NCBI RefSeq assembly: GCF_964340395.1
Contig: NC_135549.1
Coordinates: 1,240,501-1,304,500 of the forward strand
Direction of reading: 5' to 3'
Length of the DNA: 64,000 bases
Origin: Glandiceps talaboti
Lineage: Eukaryota; Hemichordata; Enteropneusta; Spengelidae
Made by a program: the position numbers and the translations under genes. This document shows, in pieces, positions 19,101 through 31,210 of the stretch (the stretch's first letter is position 1; each line of letters starts with the position of its first letter). Under the pieces are notes generated by a model. It searched no databases. It saw only the letters and a list, made by a program, of their open reading frames with translations, and was not told where the DNA came from.

Positions 19101-21167
19101 AACATATAAGGATCTCATCAGTGATATGCAAATTAGGTGTAAAAATGTGAATTTTGGTCAAAAACTTATATCTCTAAAAAAGTGCTTGGTCAATGAGTCT
19201 GAAATTTGGTGAGATGTTTCTAGAAGTGGTATTCTGCAGATTTTGTTCAACAAAATTGCCCTAGCAGCCATGACCATGCTCTTAGCAACAAGATAATACT
19301 AAATATATTTTGCTAAAATAACAACATCTGGTAGGCAAGTGAGTAAACATTCAAAAAATGTATGGAAATAACCATAGCAACCATGGCTGTGCCAATAGCA
19401 ACAGCCAAAAATGGTGTATTTCACAAAGATAGTAAATCTTAGACAAGTGAACAAACATTCAAAAAGTGTATGCAAATATGCCAAGCAACAAGACTATGCC
19501 CATAGCAACAGTCAAATGATTGCATATGTTGCAACGATTACAACAGGGATTAATAGAGACAAGTGAATACACATTCAAAAATGTATTCAAATATGTCTAG
19601 CAACACGACCACGCCCATTGCAACAGCCAAATGATCGTGTATATTGCAAAGATAACAACAGGGTTGGATAGGCATAGGATAGTCATTCAGCAAATGAACA
19701 CCTTTACCTAGTATGGATCAGCAGGTGGATAAACAATTTTAAAAACTATACAGTTGTGCTACAATGCCATTGTGCTATTTTTCTCAAAATAAAAAACAAA
19801 CGAAGCCATATAAACATATTCGTCTGAAATATTCTAGGTGAGAATAGGCTAGGTTGATCCATGTATATATTTGATAATAGTAACTTGTTCTGATGCTAGT
19901 AAATCAGAGAGTATATTATGATAAAATTATTTGTTGGAAAACAGTCAAGATTACTGTCATAATGAAAATATGATGTATTATGTGTTTTTGGTAAAATGTT
20001 CTTGGTGGGAACATTTTGAAAATATGATGTAGTAAAAGTTTATTTCATAATGAAAATATATCTTATGTATTTTTGGTGAAAGTTTCCTTGTGGGAACATT
20101 TTGAAGTGACAGGATAGTTTATTGTTAAAATTGCTATGATTTATTACATAGTAGGTTATCATATTTTATTGCAGACATAACAGTGTTGGATTTCTAGAGG
20201 GTGATATAGGTCAAACAGAGTTCACACCATCAAGTATGATCTCACTGACGTATGTAACACAACCTTTACTGGGTAAGATCATTTATCACATCAAACAACT
20301 TTCAGATCAGATGATTATCAGTTATATTCTGGAATATTTATTGATTACTGAGTTGGTATATGTGTTGATAGGCAATATTGTATGATTAATTTGGCCATGT
20401 GTTGAAATTTTATCATTTTTACTGATTAGGTAGATTCATACACTCTAATGATGTCATTTGTTCATTCTTTTAGGAGCATGATTTCATTAGTTTTGTTAAA
20501 ATTATTTTAGATAAAATAAAGTAGTATAATGAGCAAGTAGGAGATGCTTTCATTTTCCTTCATTCATAAAGAATGGAGAATTATTCAAAGACCAACAACT
20601 AAATCTCATGTTCTTACATTACAGCTGTCTTATCAGTGGAGCCATTAGGATTAGATAGAAATATCTTTTGTTCAAGACCAAATTTTTCTGTTGCTATGAC
20701 CGACTGATTTTCAAACCCACATTTTCATCCTAATCTAAAATAGACCTTTTATCTTAAAGACCAAAATGATCTTCAGGATCAACTTTATTAGGAACTAGGT
20801 GATTGCTGAAATATTCTCTTACTTTGCAGGTCCACCTTTTACACATTTGATTGAACCACAAATGTAAGTTGCTGTATTATTCTGTAATTGCTATGTGTAT
20901 GGTATCATGAAAAAAATGTGTAATACAAAAATAGGTCAGGTTGTTATAAGAAACATTTTTTAAGAATGCATTCTTTCAGCACAATGGTAAGCTACTAGTG
21001 TTTGATGTGTGCTAGTGCATGTCTGTTTCTGTCCGTCCGTCCGTCCGTCTGTCCGTCTGTCTATATATCTATCTGTTTCTGTCTGTCTAGACTGTCTGTC
21101 TGTCTGTCTGTCTGTCTATCTGTCATCTCTGTGTCTGTCTGTCATCTGTCTTGTCTGTCTATCTGTT

Positions 21168-21198
<31 letters not shown>

Positions 21199-21206
21199 CT
21201 AATGTT

Positions 21207-21257
<51 letters not shown>

Positions 21258-22086
21258 GTCTGTCATCTCTGTTTCTAGTCTGTGTCTGTGTCTATCATCT
21301 GTCTCGTCTGTCTGTTTCTGTCTGTCTGTCTGTCTAGTCTGTTTGTCTGTCTGTCTGTCTTTCTTTGTATATATGTATAACTAACAGACACAAAATGTTT
21401 GATAGAATGATATGGACTTTGGTGGAATAGTCTTTGAGTGTCAAATTTTGAAATTAATTGAAAGAACGATGATTGCATAGAAAGTATATGAATTGAGTGG
21501 AAATGTGATTTTTGATTAAAAGATATAAATAAAACTAAAAAACTGACATGCAGATTGGTTTGATATTTGAGAATACCCTGGGGGCTTTTTGTGGCAAATT
21601 ACTCAATCAGTGTAATATGATTCATGGTATGCAAAGTGGGTATAAAAATATAAAAGTATAAAAATAAGACAGAAAATAAAACCCCAAAAACACTGGATGC
21701 AAGAAGGTACCATTATTTGGCAGGGATGTTAGTACAGATGTCTAATCAGAGGATGTATGTAGGCATGTCTGGCTTATTTTGTTCACATTGATTTCATATT
21801 TACAGAATGTGTTTTCTTGGTTTTCTTTACCTACACTGATTTTATACTTTCAGAATGAGTTTTCTTGGTGACCTTTCACCTAAAGATGACCCTGAGAGAT
21901 ATGTGGAGACTGTGAAGTACATCTATAAACACTATGACAGGAGTAAGAATCAACCTTTGATTGTTAACACAATGGGATGGAACAAAGGTATGTTTTGTTT
22001 TTAGCACAGTTGAACTGATATGGTTTAGTAGTGCTATAGGCATGATGTGGTGTGTGTGTGTGTGTGTGTCTGTCTGTCTGTCTGTG

Positions 22087-22141
<55 letters not shown>

Positions 22142-23156
22142 GTGCGACTTAAACTGCTTGTAAATGCTTGCCTGTCACTGGTTGTAACAAGTTCTGCTTG
22201 TAACTGCTTGCCTGTCACTGGTTGTAACAAGTTCTGCTTGTAAATGCTTGCCTGTCACTGTTTGTAACAAGTTCTGCTTGTAACTGCTTGCCTGTCACTA
22301 GTTGTAATGGTTTATTTTAAGCTGATATTCGAAGCCTATATTATGGCCTTTCCTTCATGCCATGGCAATGTAGTTGTGGGTACATAATAGAAAGCCATGA
22401 ACGTAATGGTTCTTGTTGACCATATACTACATGTATTTTTCTTCCCAGATTCCATATTTGAACTCAAAAAGCCAACATTGTGTACTTGAGTAAGGTAGAT
22501 CATAGTTTGGTGTTCAGTACATGTATATTGTATACAAGAATCTTACACATATACTGTTTGACTGATCCAAATAGGAATGGGTGTGAGTTTACTACTAGAT
22601 GTCATCAGATTGGTCAAACCAACTCATATTGTACAGTTCCATACCAGATCTACAGCTAAAAATCTACCTATCCTTAGTGCAGAGTATCTGAATGACAATC
22701 CAGGATGGACTGTTAGTGTAGAAACTGATACAGAGTATAATAAAGAGGACATAACACCAGAATTCATGCTAATTAATGTCAGCTCAGACTATGGCTATGG
22801 GTAAGTTGTACGTGTGTAAACCAAAAACCTGGCAAAGATTGTACCTTTAAGTACTAGTAATTTTAGTAAGGATAATGAGAAGTCCTTCATCTGATTCACT
22901 AGTACTTCAAACATATGTATTTTGCAGTCATCATAAAAAGTGCAATGTTCCATCAACATTGATGTTGTGTTGACATTGAACCTCAACATCTACACCACAA
23001 TCATTGTACTTATAGTCTTTAGATATATGTTGCAAAAATTACCCAATAGATTCAATATATCATTAGCATTAAATATTGAACATCAATTATAATGATATGC
23101 AATGTCTCATTTTCATAATGATATGCATATGTTATTGGCATTATGCTTCAGTTTCA

Positions 23157-23215
<59 letters not shown>

Positions 23216-25810
23216 CGATCAATCAAGTAATTAGCATATCACCAAAATCCAATACAAAGTAATGTTCTATGGTGATCAACAAGCAGTAATAGTAGATTGA
23301 TAGGGCTAATGAAGTCACAATAATTTTGTGTATGTTTTCAAAGTTATTTGAGAGTAAATGAAACCAACTCCATTTGTATCTTGAATTTCTTCATTGAAAT
23401 ATACACCTGAGAATAGAACACTACCTAAATGAGTAAATGATGTATATTTCTATCTTTGTACTATAGAGGTAAATTCAAAGCAGTACATCACCGTGATATG
23501 GCATTGTTAGCATATCTCAGTAAACTACAACCTAACATAAACCAAGATGGATGGCTGCCCCTACATCATCTTACTCCATATGTGTTGCCATGGAAATCAG
23601 TGGCATTAAATGTTACCCATGATGATGTTCCGGCTAGTCAAATTCTGTATGCCTTCAATGCCTCCATTGTAGCACTGTGTATTGCAGACAGGTCAAAGGT
23701 AATAGAGAGAACACTTCCTTGAAACTATCAAAACTCCACTTATTTTTTGCTTTCATGAAATTCAAACCAGCTTTATTGATTGAGTTTCCACATTGAAAGT
23801 CCTTTCTCACTGTGATCAGACACTAATGGGAGTGTTGATGGGTGGGTAGTGTGAATGAATGGGGGAGTGCTGTGGTGTGAATGAATGGGGGAGTGCTGTG
23901 GTGTGAGTGAATGGGGGAGTGCTGTGGTGTGAATGGATGGGGGAGTGCAGTGTAGTGGTGTGAGTGAATGGGGGAGTGCTGTTTAGATGAGTTATACAGA
24001 CCAATTGCATATCATTATTGTATCTGAACATGATATGCATACACTAATAAACTGATAAGGGGTGGGGGTGGGGGTGGGGGTGGGAGGCAGCTTCTCAAGA
24101 GATGTACAAAGAATGCCTCAAGTTTTGTTTATTATTAAAAGTACATGTATTTGTACACCAAAAATTGTCATCGTTTCATATTCTAAATATTGGAATATAT
24201 GATATTTTGGTGTCTGTAGATGCTATCTAACAATAGAGAGAAGACAGACCTACCAATACTGTTAGCCAAAACACCTGTGTGTCAATGTGTTGGTCTTGGT
24301 AAGTTGATTTTGATGTCACAGCTACTACCGCTACATTTCCCATGAAAGGTACCAATGTATATGTTAACAGCAATCTATATCATATGGCATGGCAGTACAT
24401 TCAAACTTGTGCTTGCTTGTTTGAAGATCTACTGATTTTAATTTAGCATATTTGTGCCTTGAAAATAAAAGTTTGGAACTGTTACTTTTACTTTGTTCAA
24501 TAAAGTTCTGACCCATTGTCAGTTAAAATCAGGTAATAACATCAGGGATCACTATGCAAATTTTGAAGTACAGGTCAAAGTAATCTTAAAATGAACAATT
24601 TTAGAATAAAAAAAGACCACTGAATATTATTTGAACTCTATACTAAAATAAAAGATTGTTAATTTCCTTTAAAATTAGTCTAGCTGCTAACTGTTGTAAG
24701 TGACCACAGGTTGTATAGCACCAAAGGCACTGTCAAAGGTTTTCCACCAGAGTTACTGACATCCTCAGCATTGTACAACAACCTTGCAAGAACAGGTCCA
24801 GATCTTACTACAAGACTACTTTCAAATAAGATGGTGAATTCCCCAAAGTTGTTTCAACGTTCAAAAAGACCAGGAGTAAGGTTTCACATGGCAAAGTTGG
24901 AGAGATTTGAATAACTTTGATTTTGCAGCAAATTGTCTGCCAAGATATATTCTACCTTAAAGTGTATTGATTGTTTTAGGTGTGATACGAGGTGTTGATG
25001 CTACCAAGAAGTGCTTCTATATCCTGACATCAGTCCCACATGGTAAACTTCATAAAGTAAACACACTACTAAGGGGTGCTATGCCCATTCCAAGTGATTT
25101 ATTACTTCAGGTAAGTTACTCAGCTCTATGTAGAAATCTTATTTTGATATATGTATCAGTGTAGCTGTCGGCTGTTATGTATCAGTGTAGCTGTCGGCTG
25201 TTATGTATCAGTGTAGCTGTTGGCCGTCAATTGATGTGAATGAAAGTATAACTTACATAAATACTGAATCGATAAATCATATCTATGATATCAAAGCCAT
25301 ACAACTAGTACAAAGTACTTTAATATTTATGTTTATAAAATCTTAGCATAGAGAATTGAGGCTTTGATTTCATCCAATACACACCCTTTCTTAAAATAGC
25401 TGGCATTCCTTTCTTTTTAGTCAGCCTTTGTCTGAATAGAATATAGTGATGGAAATTTGTGAAGTAAGACATTGACTTTTTATTGAGGAATGTGAGATTT
25501 GTCATGAAATATTAATTTTTACCTGTAAGCAGTTTTTGCAATAGCAAGACAACCAGAGCATTTGAAGTGAATTTTGAAACCAAACCTAACTAAGGACTTT
25601 TTGCATGTATGATGTAGCAATGGAAAGCTTCACTGTCTTGTAGTAGCCATAGTCTTTTCTCTCATAATTGATATTTTCTTACAGGGTGTTGGTGATATCA
25701 GTAGTCCGTATCTAACTAAAGAATTTTCATATGCTGTAACTGGAGCTGGTGCTATTAAAATACGAAAGAATTTAATTCGGAAAAGTATTCAAATGAAAAA
25801 GAAAGACTGA
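14705..25810 (+). CDS. NOL9: NOL9, nucleolar polynucleotide 5'-hydroxyl kinase (Grc3 family)
   Basis: NOL9 phosphorylates 5'-OH RNA ends and acts with LAS1L in nucleolar ITS2 processing to make 5.8S/28S rRNA. Twelve coding exons: 14705-14802, 15970-16470, 17217-17637, 18115-18332, 20175-20272, 20830-20863, 21854-21987, 22575-22800, 23467-23698, 24220-24298, 24980-25110 and 25685-25810, totalling 2298 nt (765 aa; human about 700). Every junction agrees in phase. Landmarks: a lysine-rich N-terminus resembling a nucleolar signal; polyglutamine (about 81-96); P-loop GGKNVGKST (393-401); LEGDIGQTE (420-428), the Walker-B-like Grc3 signature; GPPFTH (446-451); NTMGW (495-499); VVQFH-type strand (HIVQFH); and a basic C-terminal tail. 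The extra length comes from a charged, low-complexity exon 2. TGA is at 25808-25810 and a poly(A) signal at 26196. Confidence 0.96.
14878..14950. repeat. (TGAC)n microsatellite in NOL9 intron 1
   Basis: About 18 perfect TGAC units beginning 75 bp after the exon 1 donor. Confidence 0.95.
15047..15330. repeat. (ATTC)n / (ATCC)n compound array in NOL9 intron 1
   Basis: A compound array of ATTC, TTTA, ATTC, ATCC and ATTC blocks. The ordered switch from ATTC to ATCC and back suggests slippage around point mutations that then spread. Open frames reading Ile-His-Ser-Phe are artefacts. Confidence 0.93.
15519..15610. repeat. (ATC)n microsatellite in NOL9 intron 1
   Basis: About 30 ATC units preceded by degenerate ACC/ACT triplets. 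It makes polyserine, polyhistidine, polyisoleucine and poly-Asp frames on the two strands; none shows flanking coding character. Confidence 0.93.
16115..16162 (+). repeat. Pure (CAA)n polyglutamine tract inside NOL9 exon 2
   Basis: Sixteen CAA codons with no interruption encode polyglutamine in the disordered N-terminal part of NOL9, between AHK and HKGERSD. Since all codons are CAA with no CAG, the tract is recent or actively slipping. Confidence 0.93.
17624..17684 (+). repeat. Threefold tandem duplication of the NOL9 exon 3 donor
   Basis: The exon 3 end and donor (catatatg|gtaaga, cut at 17637/17638) is followed by two more catatatggt copies, with cut points at 17658 and 17678. The second donor is weak (gtcaga) and would add 21 nt in frame. 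The third (gtaaga) would add 41 nt and shift the frame. Confidence 0.85.
17715..18060. repeat. 79-bp minisatellite in NOL9 intron 3
   Basis: About 4.4 copies of a 79-bp unit containing gtttgggta, then gctcacactgggtgaaacac and agataggggtt. Copies differ by substitutions and small indels. It fills most of intron 3. Confidence 0.88.
18649..19761 (+). mobile_element. TIR-bounded repeat element, copy B
   Basis: Begins tagcacaactg (18649-18659) and ends cagttgtgcta (19751-19761), an exact 11-bp terminal inverted repeat. Just inside the left end is gttcagtagtgctattggcat followed by TGTC units. Inside are four diverged copies of a roughly 100-bp block with agcaacaagactatgcccat-type sequence. No coding capacity. 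A copy in the opposite direction lies at 8765-9802. It sits in NOL9 intron 4. Confidence 0.7.
21021..21368. repeat. (TCTG)n / (TCCG)n microsatellite in NOL9 intron 6
   Basis: About 340 bp of TCTG units with TCCG and TCTA variants and repeated atctgtcatctctgt interruptions. Cys-Leu-Ser-Val frames through it are artefacts. Confidence 0.94.
21784..21869 (+). repeat. Tandem duplication of the NOL9 exon 7 acceptor
   Basis: The true acceptor (tactttcag, ending 21853) with the first codons of exon 7 is preceded by a diverged copy whose AG ends at 21805, exactly 48 bp upstream. The copy includes gatttcatatttacag and an aatgtgttttcttgg match to the exon start. Use of the upstream AG keeps phase but meets a TGA after ten codons. 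Confidence 0.8.
22004..22143. mobile_element. Third copy of the TIR family end with (TG)n(TCTG)n
   Basis: Starts tagcacagttgaactgat, followed by tttagtagtgctataggcat. This matches the left end of the element at 18649, and it leads directly into TG and TCTG runs. The rest of the element is absent or replaced by a 40-bp minisatellite. Confidence 0.7.
22156..22310. repeat. 40-bp minisatellite in NOL9 intron 7
   Basis: Four copies of a 40-bp unit containing cttgcctgtcactggttgta, starting at 22156, 22196, 22236 and 22276. It abuts the TCTG tract. Confidence 0.9.
23156..23228. repeat. (CAAT)n microsatellite in NOL9 intron 8
   Basis: About 14 units of CAAT, ending in a degenerate cattcgatcaatcaagt. 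Confidence 0.93.
23830..24086. repeat. 26-bp minisatellite and (GGGGTG)n in NOL9 intron 9
   Basis: Five to six copies of a 26-bp unit containing gaatgggggagtgctgtg lie at 23830-23985, and four GGGGTG units at 24059-24086. Both are G-rich on the plus strand, so they are candidates for G-quadruplex structure. Confidence 0.85.
24711..24914 (+). other. Unassigned open frame inside NOL9 intron 10
   Basis: A 68-codon frame, with no ATG at its start, shows protein-like composition (for example KGFPPELLTSSALYNNLA and SKRPGVRFHMAKLERFE). It cannot be an in-frame NOL9 cassette: exon 10 ends in phase 1, and splicing at the nearest AG (24709) gives a different frame that stops. It may be a decayed mobile-element protein or chance. 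I do not recognise it. Confidence 0.25.
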
Positions 25811-26195
25811 GAGTCAGAACAAGACATTCTGAGATTGAGATCGACTTAGAGGTCATTAGAGGTCAAATAACAGTTATTTGTTGAAATAGATACTTCCCAT
25901 TTAAATATCAACTGGAATAAATTATGTATTCCTCAAGAAATTATGTGAAATTAAGAGAATATCTACTCTCCAAGAAGTACTAAAGCAGCCCTACCAAGCC
26001 ATCAATAGGGGTAAGATATGTAAGCGCCATCACAAATTAAAGGGAAAGATTCTTTTGTTTTTATACATCAGTGTCCACATCTGAAATGCAATGTATACAA
26101 CTATTCCATGTTTTCTAAGATTATATTAGTCACTATATAATGCTGCTGCTTGTATTTGATAAAGGAATACATGTTGTACAACACTATTTTATTGA

Positions 26196-26201
26196 AATAA
26201 A
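26196..26201 (+). terminator. Poly(A) signal of NOL9
   Basis: AATAAA about 385 bp after the NOL9 stop codon, in gaaataaagtaaaag. Confidence 0.65.
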
Positions 26202-26379
26202 GTAAAAGAATCTCATCTCTGCTGAATGTTTATATCTGTTAGCAACTGCTGTGAATTAGTGGAGTGGTTCCTATGATTTGTATAGTAATATGGACATATC
26301 ATTGAAACTGGTTTCTATAGCAATCATGGCAAAAACAAATAGAAAAATGTGACAAGTGAAACTAAACTACCACATACAA

Positions 26380-26715
26380 TACATGATAACCAAAGGTTAT
26401 GAAACTTGACCTGATATGCACTGTGATACATACAGACACCTGTACCCCAGAGGTATAGAGACTTGGCCAGTGATGCAAGATGTGTACAATACACTGTGAT
26501 ACATATAAACAGACCAGACGTATAGAGACAGTGGGCCAGTGATACAAGATATGTACAATACAAAGTGATACATACAGACACCCCAGAGGTATAGAGACTT
26601 GGCCAGTGATGTTAAATGTGTACAATACACTGTGATACTTACAGACACCCCAGAAGTATAGATACAGTGGGCCAGTGATGTAAGATGTGTACAATACACT
26701 GTGATACATACAGAC
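26380..26715. repeat. Minisatellite of about 66 bp, 3' of NOL9
   Basis: About five diverged copies of a unit containing gtgatacatacagacacccc and cttggccagtgatg. The minus-strand frames reading Tyr-His-Ser-Val-Leu-Tyr are repeat translations, not a gene. Confidence 0.88.
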
Positions 26716-27039
26716 AGCTAAATCTGAGATGTATCTAAATAAATAAAGGTATCATTTTTCTGTGTGCAATCTGACCTTTAACATATACCATGACTACTAC
26801 CAACCACCTGTGCATACATTACTATGATTGCTATGTGTAGTATGCAAACTAATACCTAGAGAAGAAAATGAAAATGGAATATAGATACTTCAAAAATACA
26901 AACAAAATGCTGACAATGAAATAGCAGATGGTAGTAATTACTGTGACAGTAGATTTCTATTAAAAATTAAAAATGAAATGAAAAAGGAACAACAGGAAAT
27001 TAAGAGCCCATAAAAATATCGCCACAGTACAGTACAGTT

Positions 27040-27205
27040 ATAAATTATCATTGTAGATAATTAGTTATTTAGCCATGGATCATGTACTGAACTTATAAAA
27101 TATTCATTCTAGATAATTAGTTATTTAGTCATGGATCATGTACTGAACTTGTAAAATATTCATTGTAGATAATTAGTTATTTAGCCATGGATCATGTACT
27201 GAAGG
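27040..27205. repeat. 56-bp tandem repeat
   Basis: Three close copies of a unit containing gataattagttatttagcca and tggatcatgtactgaa. Confidence 0.88.
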
Positions 27206-30200
27206 ACAATTTATTTAAAGTGTTTCATCTGATCCCTCAACCATGGATCAAGAACTTATTATAGCATTCAGCCATTAACATTTGTTATTTGATCATACAG
27301 ACATGGATCATGTGACATACTATAGAGAACGATTCTGCTAATAACGTCATAGCTGTGGACAATGAACATGAGAAAAATTCATTAAAATAAAGTTTGAACA
27401 TCAGACATAGTCATGACTCATGAACGTGAGAAAGAATTTCATTCATTAAAGTTTGTCACTGATCTCGTTTCCATTAATGTGTCCTTCCAAATTTGACTGA
27501 CATATTTTGATCATGAACTTGGATAGATGAGATTCATCCGATAAAATTAGAGGTGATATTTGATAAAGTTAATGACATTCACCTTAACCTTGACCATGTT
27601 AATAGTTCATAGCCTTTCATTGACTACTACTGTACAGCTGATTAAAACCTTGTGGTGATAACTGGTGTATAACACAAAAATAACAACACTCAACAATAAA
27701 GATATGGTATATATGGTAGTACATCACATTTCCATGAAACACTTGAAATAGTACATACAAATGAAAGACAAGTCACTGCCATGCAAAGATCAGTTGTGAT
27801 ATAAAACAAGTCAACATTGAGAAGCTGTTTCTTGCTGTTTTGTTCTCATAACTAAACAATACAGGCCCCTTATGTCACCTGGAGTTTGCCGGGCTGAAAG
27901 TAAAATATTGAGAAATGATCATCATATTATATTTTGTTTGTTCCTTCCAAGATTGAACTTCCTCTATATCTATGTTAGCATTTGTAATGAATAGCATCAC
28001 TGTAAAACATGAAACAGAGACAGGTATGATGCATGCTTCCAGTCTAATATACATGGTATTATTATACTAGCCACATCACCCCTACTTATCATCTTTATTT
28101 GGTACAGTCCTAATAACCACCAATGGTAACGAGAGTATTGCGATAGAGAAATAGGTTGAACAGGTTGGTTTTTGAGGGAAGCTTGAAAAGCTATCAAAAT
28201 AGTTTTGGAACATTTCAGACACTAAATCTGATTAAATCATTTGTTCCAGGCAGTAAATTTTAGTGTTAGAAGTTGTCGTGACTTTTGTTGCATGTGAAAA
28301 TTCAAACCATTTGTACAATTTCTAGAAATAGATGATATGACTGTTAATTTGACTTATGAGTACAACTGATGACTTGGGCATCAGAGCTATGGAATCAATT
28401 TCACTCTTCTCAAGGCAAGATATGGATAAGTAACAACTTTATTTGATGTATTTCAACTGTAACTTGTGTAAGGGCAATCAAATGACAGACATTTACTGAA
28501 TCAGACAGTGGCATGAACTCGGCAGTTTCTGTACATGAGTGCAAATAAACTTAATAGCTTTATTTTCCAGAATAGTCAATAAAATTGGTTTATCAAATTT
28601 ATGACATCCACCCAATGCATTTTAGTTGTGGTTCAAGTTTTGCCACTCAGAAAAATAGAAGCAGACCCATGAATGTTAAATTTGAATCATATGTCTTTCA
28701 TATGTGTGCCCCATTTCCTTCCTACCCTACACATTGTGTTGACATTGCATTAAAACTAAACTACTGTATACTGTAACATTATCAGCCTCCCAATTATTGT
28801 CCACTTCTCAGATATTATCCCTAAATATGTCATGTAAAGAATTTGGAAAAACTTGCATTCCAGTGTGAAATCAATACAGGAATCTGGAAGGTAATTATCA
28901 TGTGACAAGTCAGCTAGACCAATCAAATTGCAGAATTTAGTTCAAGTACGTTACATTAAAATTTTGTTAAGAAAATGAAAATGTGAAAAGTTTGTGTTGT
29001 CTATGGCATGTGAGCTTATTTTTACCAAAGTCTGCAAATCATTTCAGAACATAATCAGACTGTCTAGGGACTTGTACAGCTTGTACAATGTACAGCTGTC
29101 TTAAGTGTTCGTGATGTTTACACCAACATTTAGAATCACTGTCTAGTCTTTCCCATGCAGCTGTTTATTTGCTGACTTGTCAAAGCCATGTTGTGTTGAT
29201 TAGTACATTAATGATGCACCAAGTCATGACTTGTGTGTGGTGTCAGGAAGTGATTTTCTCCAGATGCAATTTTTTACATTTCCATATATTTTTTTTACTT
29301 GTATCCTGTTCAGGATGGACACATAACCACATGTCATGAGAAGTGTCATAAAGCTGTAGAGAGTCTGATATCATTAGGAGCTAATGAACTGTCCTAAACA
29401 AAGTTCAAAGAATCAATCATTTTCCGGTACGTCTCACAAGCAAGATGCCATGGATGCTCAACACATAATAAACCACAATGGTTCATTTGAATGTTTATTT
29501 GATGCTTGTCAATATTGAGTAATCATTTCAGGGGACAACAATTCTATTCCATGATCATCAATATTTGAACACAATTGAATCCTATAATATTATGACTCTC
29601 CCAAATATAACATCTTGAATAATTATCATTTGTGTCTTGATGTGTTACCAATACTAACAAAAAATCGTCTGCAAAAACTTTCTCAAATTTCATCACAAGA
29701 AATTTTGATAGAGTTTTTAGAAGCTTACACTGCCCAGTTGTCATGGTACCTATGAACATAAAAATAATGATAAAGTAATAACAGGAAATGATAAAATAGG
29801 GAAAATAAACTTTTACCAGAGAAGTATCCCTATCAGTCATTGTACCCAGGTTATAGTTGATATAATGAGTTGTTTGTATCAAGGTTGCAGCACAGCACAT
29901 TTGTCATGGTATTGATGATGTATTTGTCTGTTATGATAAAAGAAAAGTGAAGTATCTATAAGAGTCAAGGTGATTGGTCAGGAACAGCAACCAATCACTG
30001 TTGAATATTGGTGCCAACCAATCACAGCCTTTCATCATGATATGCAGATCCAAAACTTAGAACAATGTATAATTATGTCATTGTTGGCATGAATTCAAAC
30101 TATTTATTTGTGTCTTTATGATTCATAAATGATTAAATTTTATAACTGATTGTAAAATATCAAAATGTAATCTGAGACATAAAAGTTGACATTGTTGAAA

Positions 30201-31210
30201 TAAAAGTTTGATCTCTTATAGTTTGTTAGACCTTATAATCTTGCAGAGCTGTAAATCTACTACAAGTGATTCATACTTTTTGAAGGTTGTGGGATTTTTG
30301 CAGATTTCATATTTATCACATCAAATGTTAATGATAAAAATTTGATGGGAATCTAACAACAACAAATTGTAAAAATCCACCAGTGATCACTCCAACTGCA
30401 ATATTAAAGACTGATACGACGCGACAAGCAAAAGAGTCTGACTTGACTTGGTTGTGAGAACATTCATATATCTGTATACTATGATATCTATCAGAATTGT
30501 TAGATCACAGGAACATCACGTATCTTACAGTGGTGTAACACACATTTCAATAAGCACTTGAGTTAGTGAGATTGTGTAGCATGTATGCATGATACTGGTC
30601 ACCAACATGGACATGCATGTACACTTGTTAAGATGATATACTTAATTTGTACACCATGTACATATGTGAAGATGAGTTTAATGTGTCATCTGACAGACTT
30701 CACTTGATTTATCTAGGGAATGTCTGATAAAACCTTGTCACTTTCCTGTTTTAGACATTTAAAGCATGATGGCCTCACTGACCTTGTACTTGTTATATTC
30801 TTATCTAAATATTTTTGTAGTGTTTATAGTGTGTATGCTGTCCTCTGATGCTAGGGGGTCGTGTTTGATAGTGTCACATCCTTCAGATGCTAGGGGGTCA
30901 TTCCATGCCATCTGCTCATTCAAGTACGAGTAGGGGAATTCCTAATGTTAATATGTTCCCAGTTCTACTCAGTTGGTTCTAAGATTTTACAAATAATCAT
31001 AACATACTAGAATGGTTAGTGGGTGTATGAATGTTCTCAAAACCATGGGATATTTTATGATTCACAACAACCAAGTTGCATGACATCATTGTTGATGTTA
31101 TTGGTGATCTGGGTGTGAAAAGAAACATGAATCTTCAATCATTTGTAAGTCAAAGTAGTAGTCCTCATCACCATCATCATCCCATTGTTTTCACACTATG
31201 ACTTCCTTTC
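27206..31210. other. Non-coding spacer
   Basis: AT-rich DNA between NOL9 and the next supported features. Open frames here are short, lack flanking splice sites of matching phase and resemble no family I know. The frame on the minus strand at 29900-29544 has no coding-like composition. Confidence 0.6.

Noticed and set aside
26324-26709. Minus-strand frames of 85-115 codons
   Set aside because: Translations of the roughly 66-bp minisatellite.
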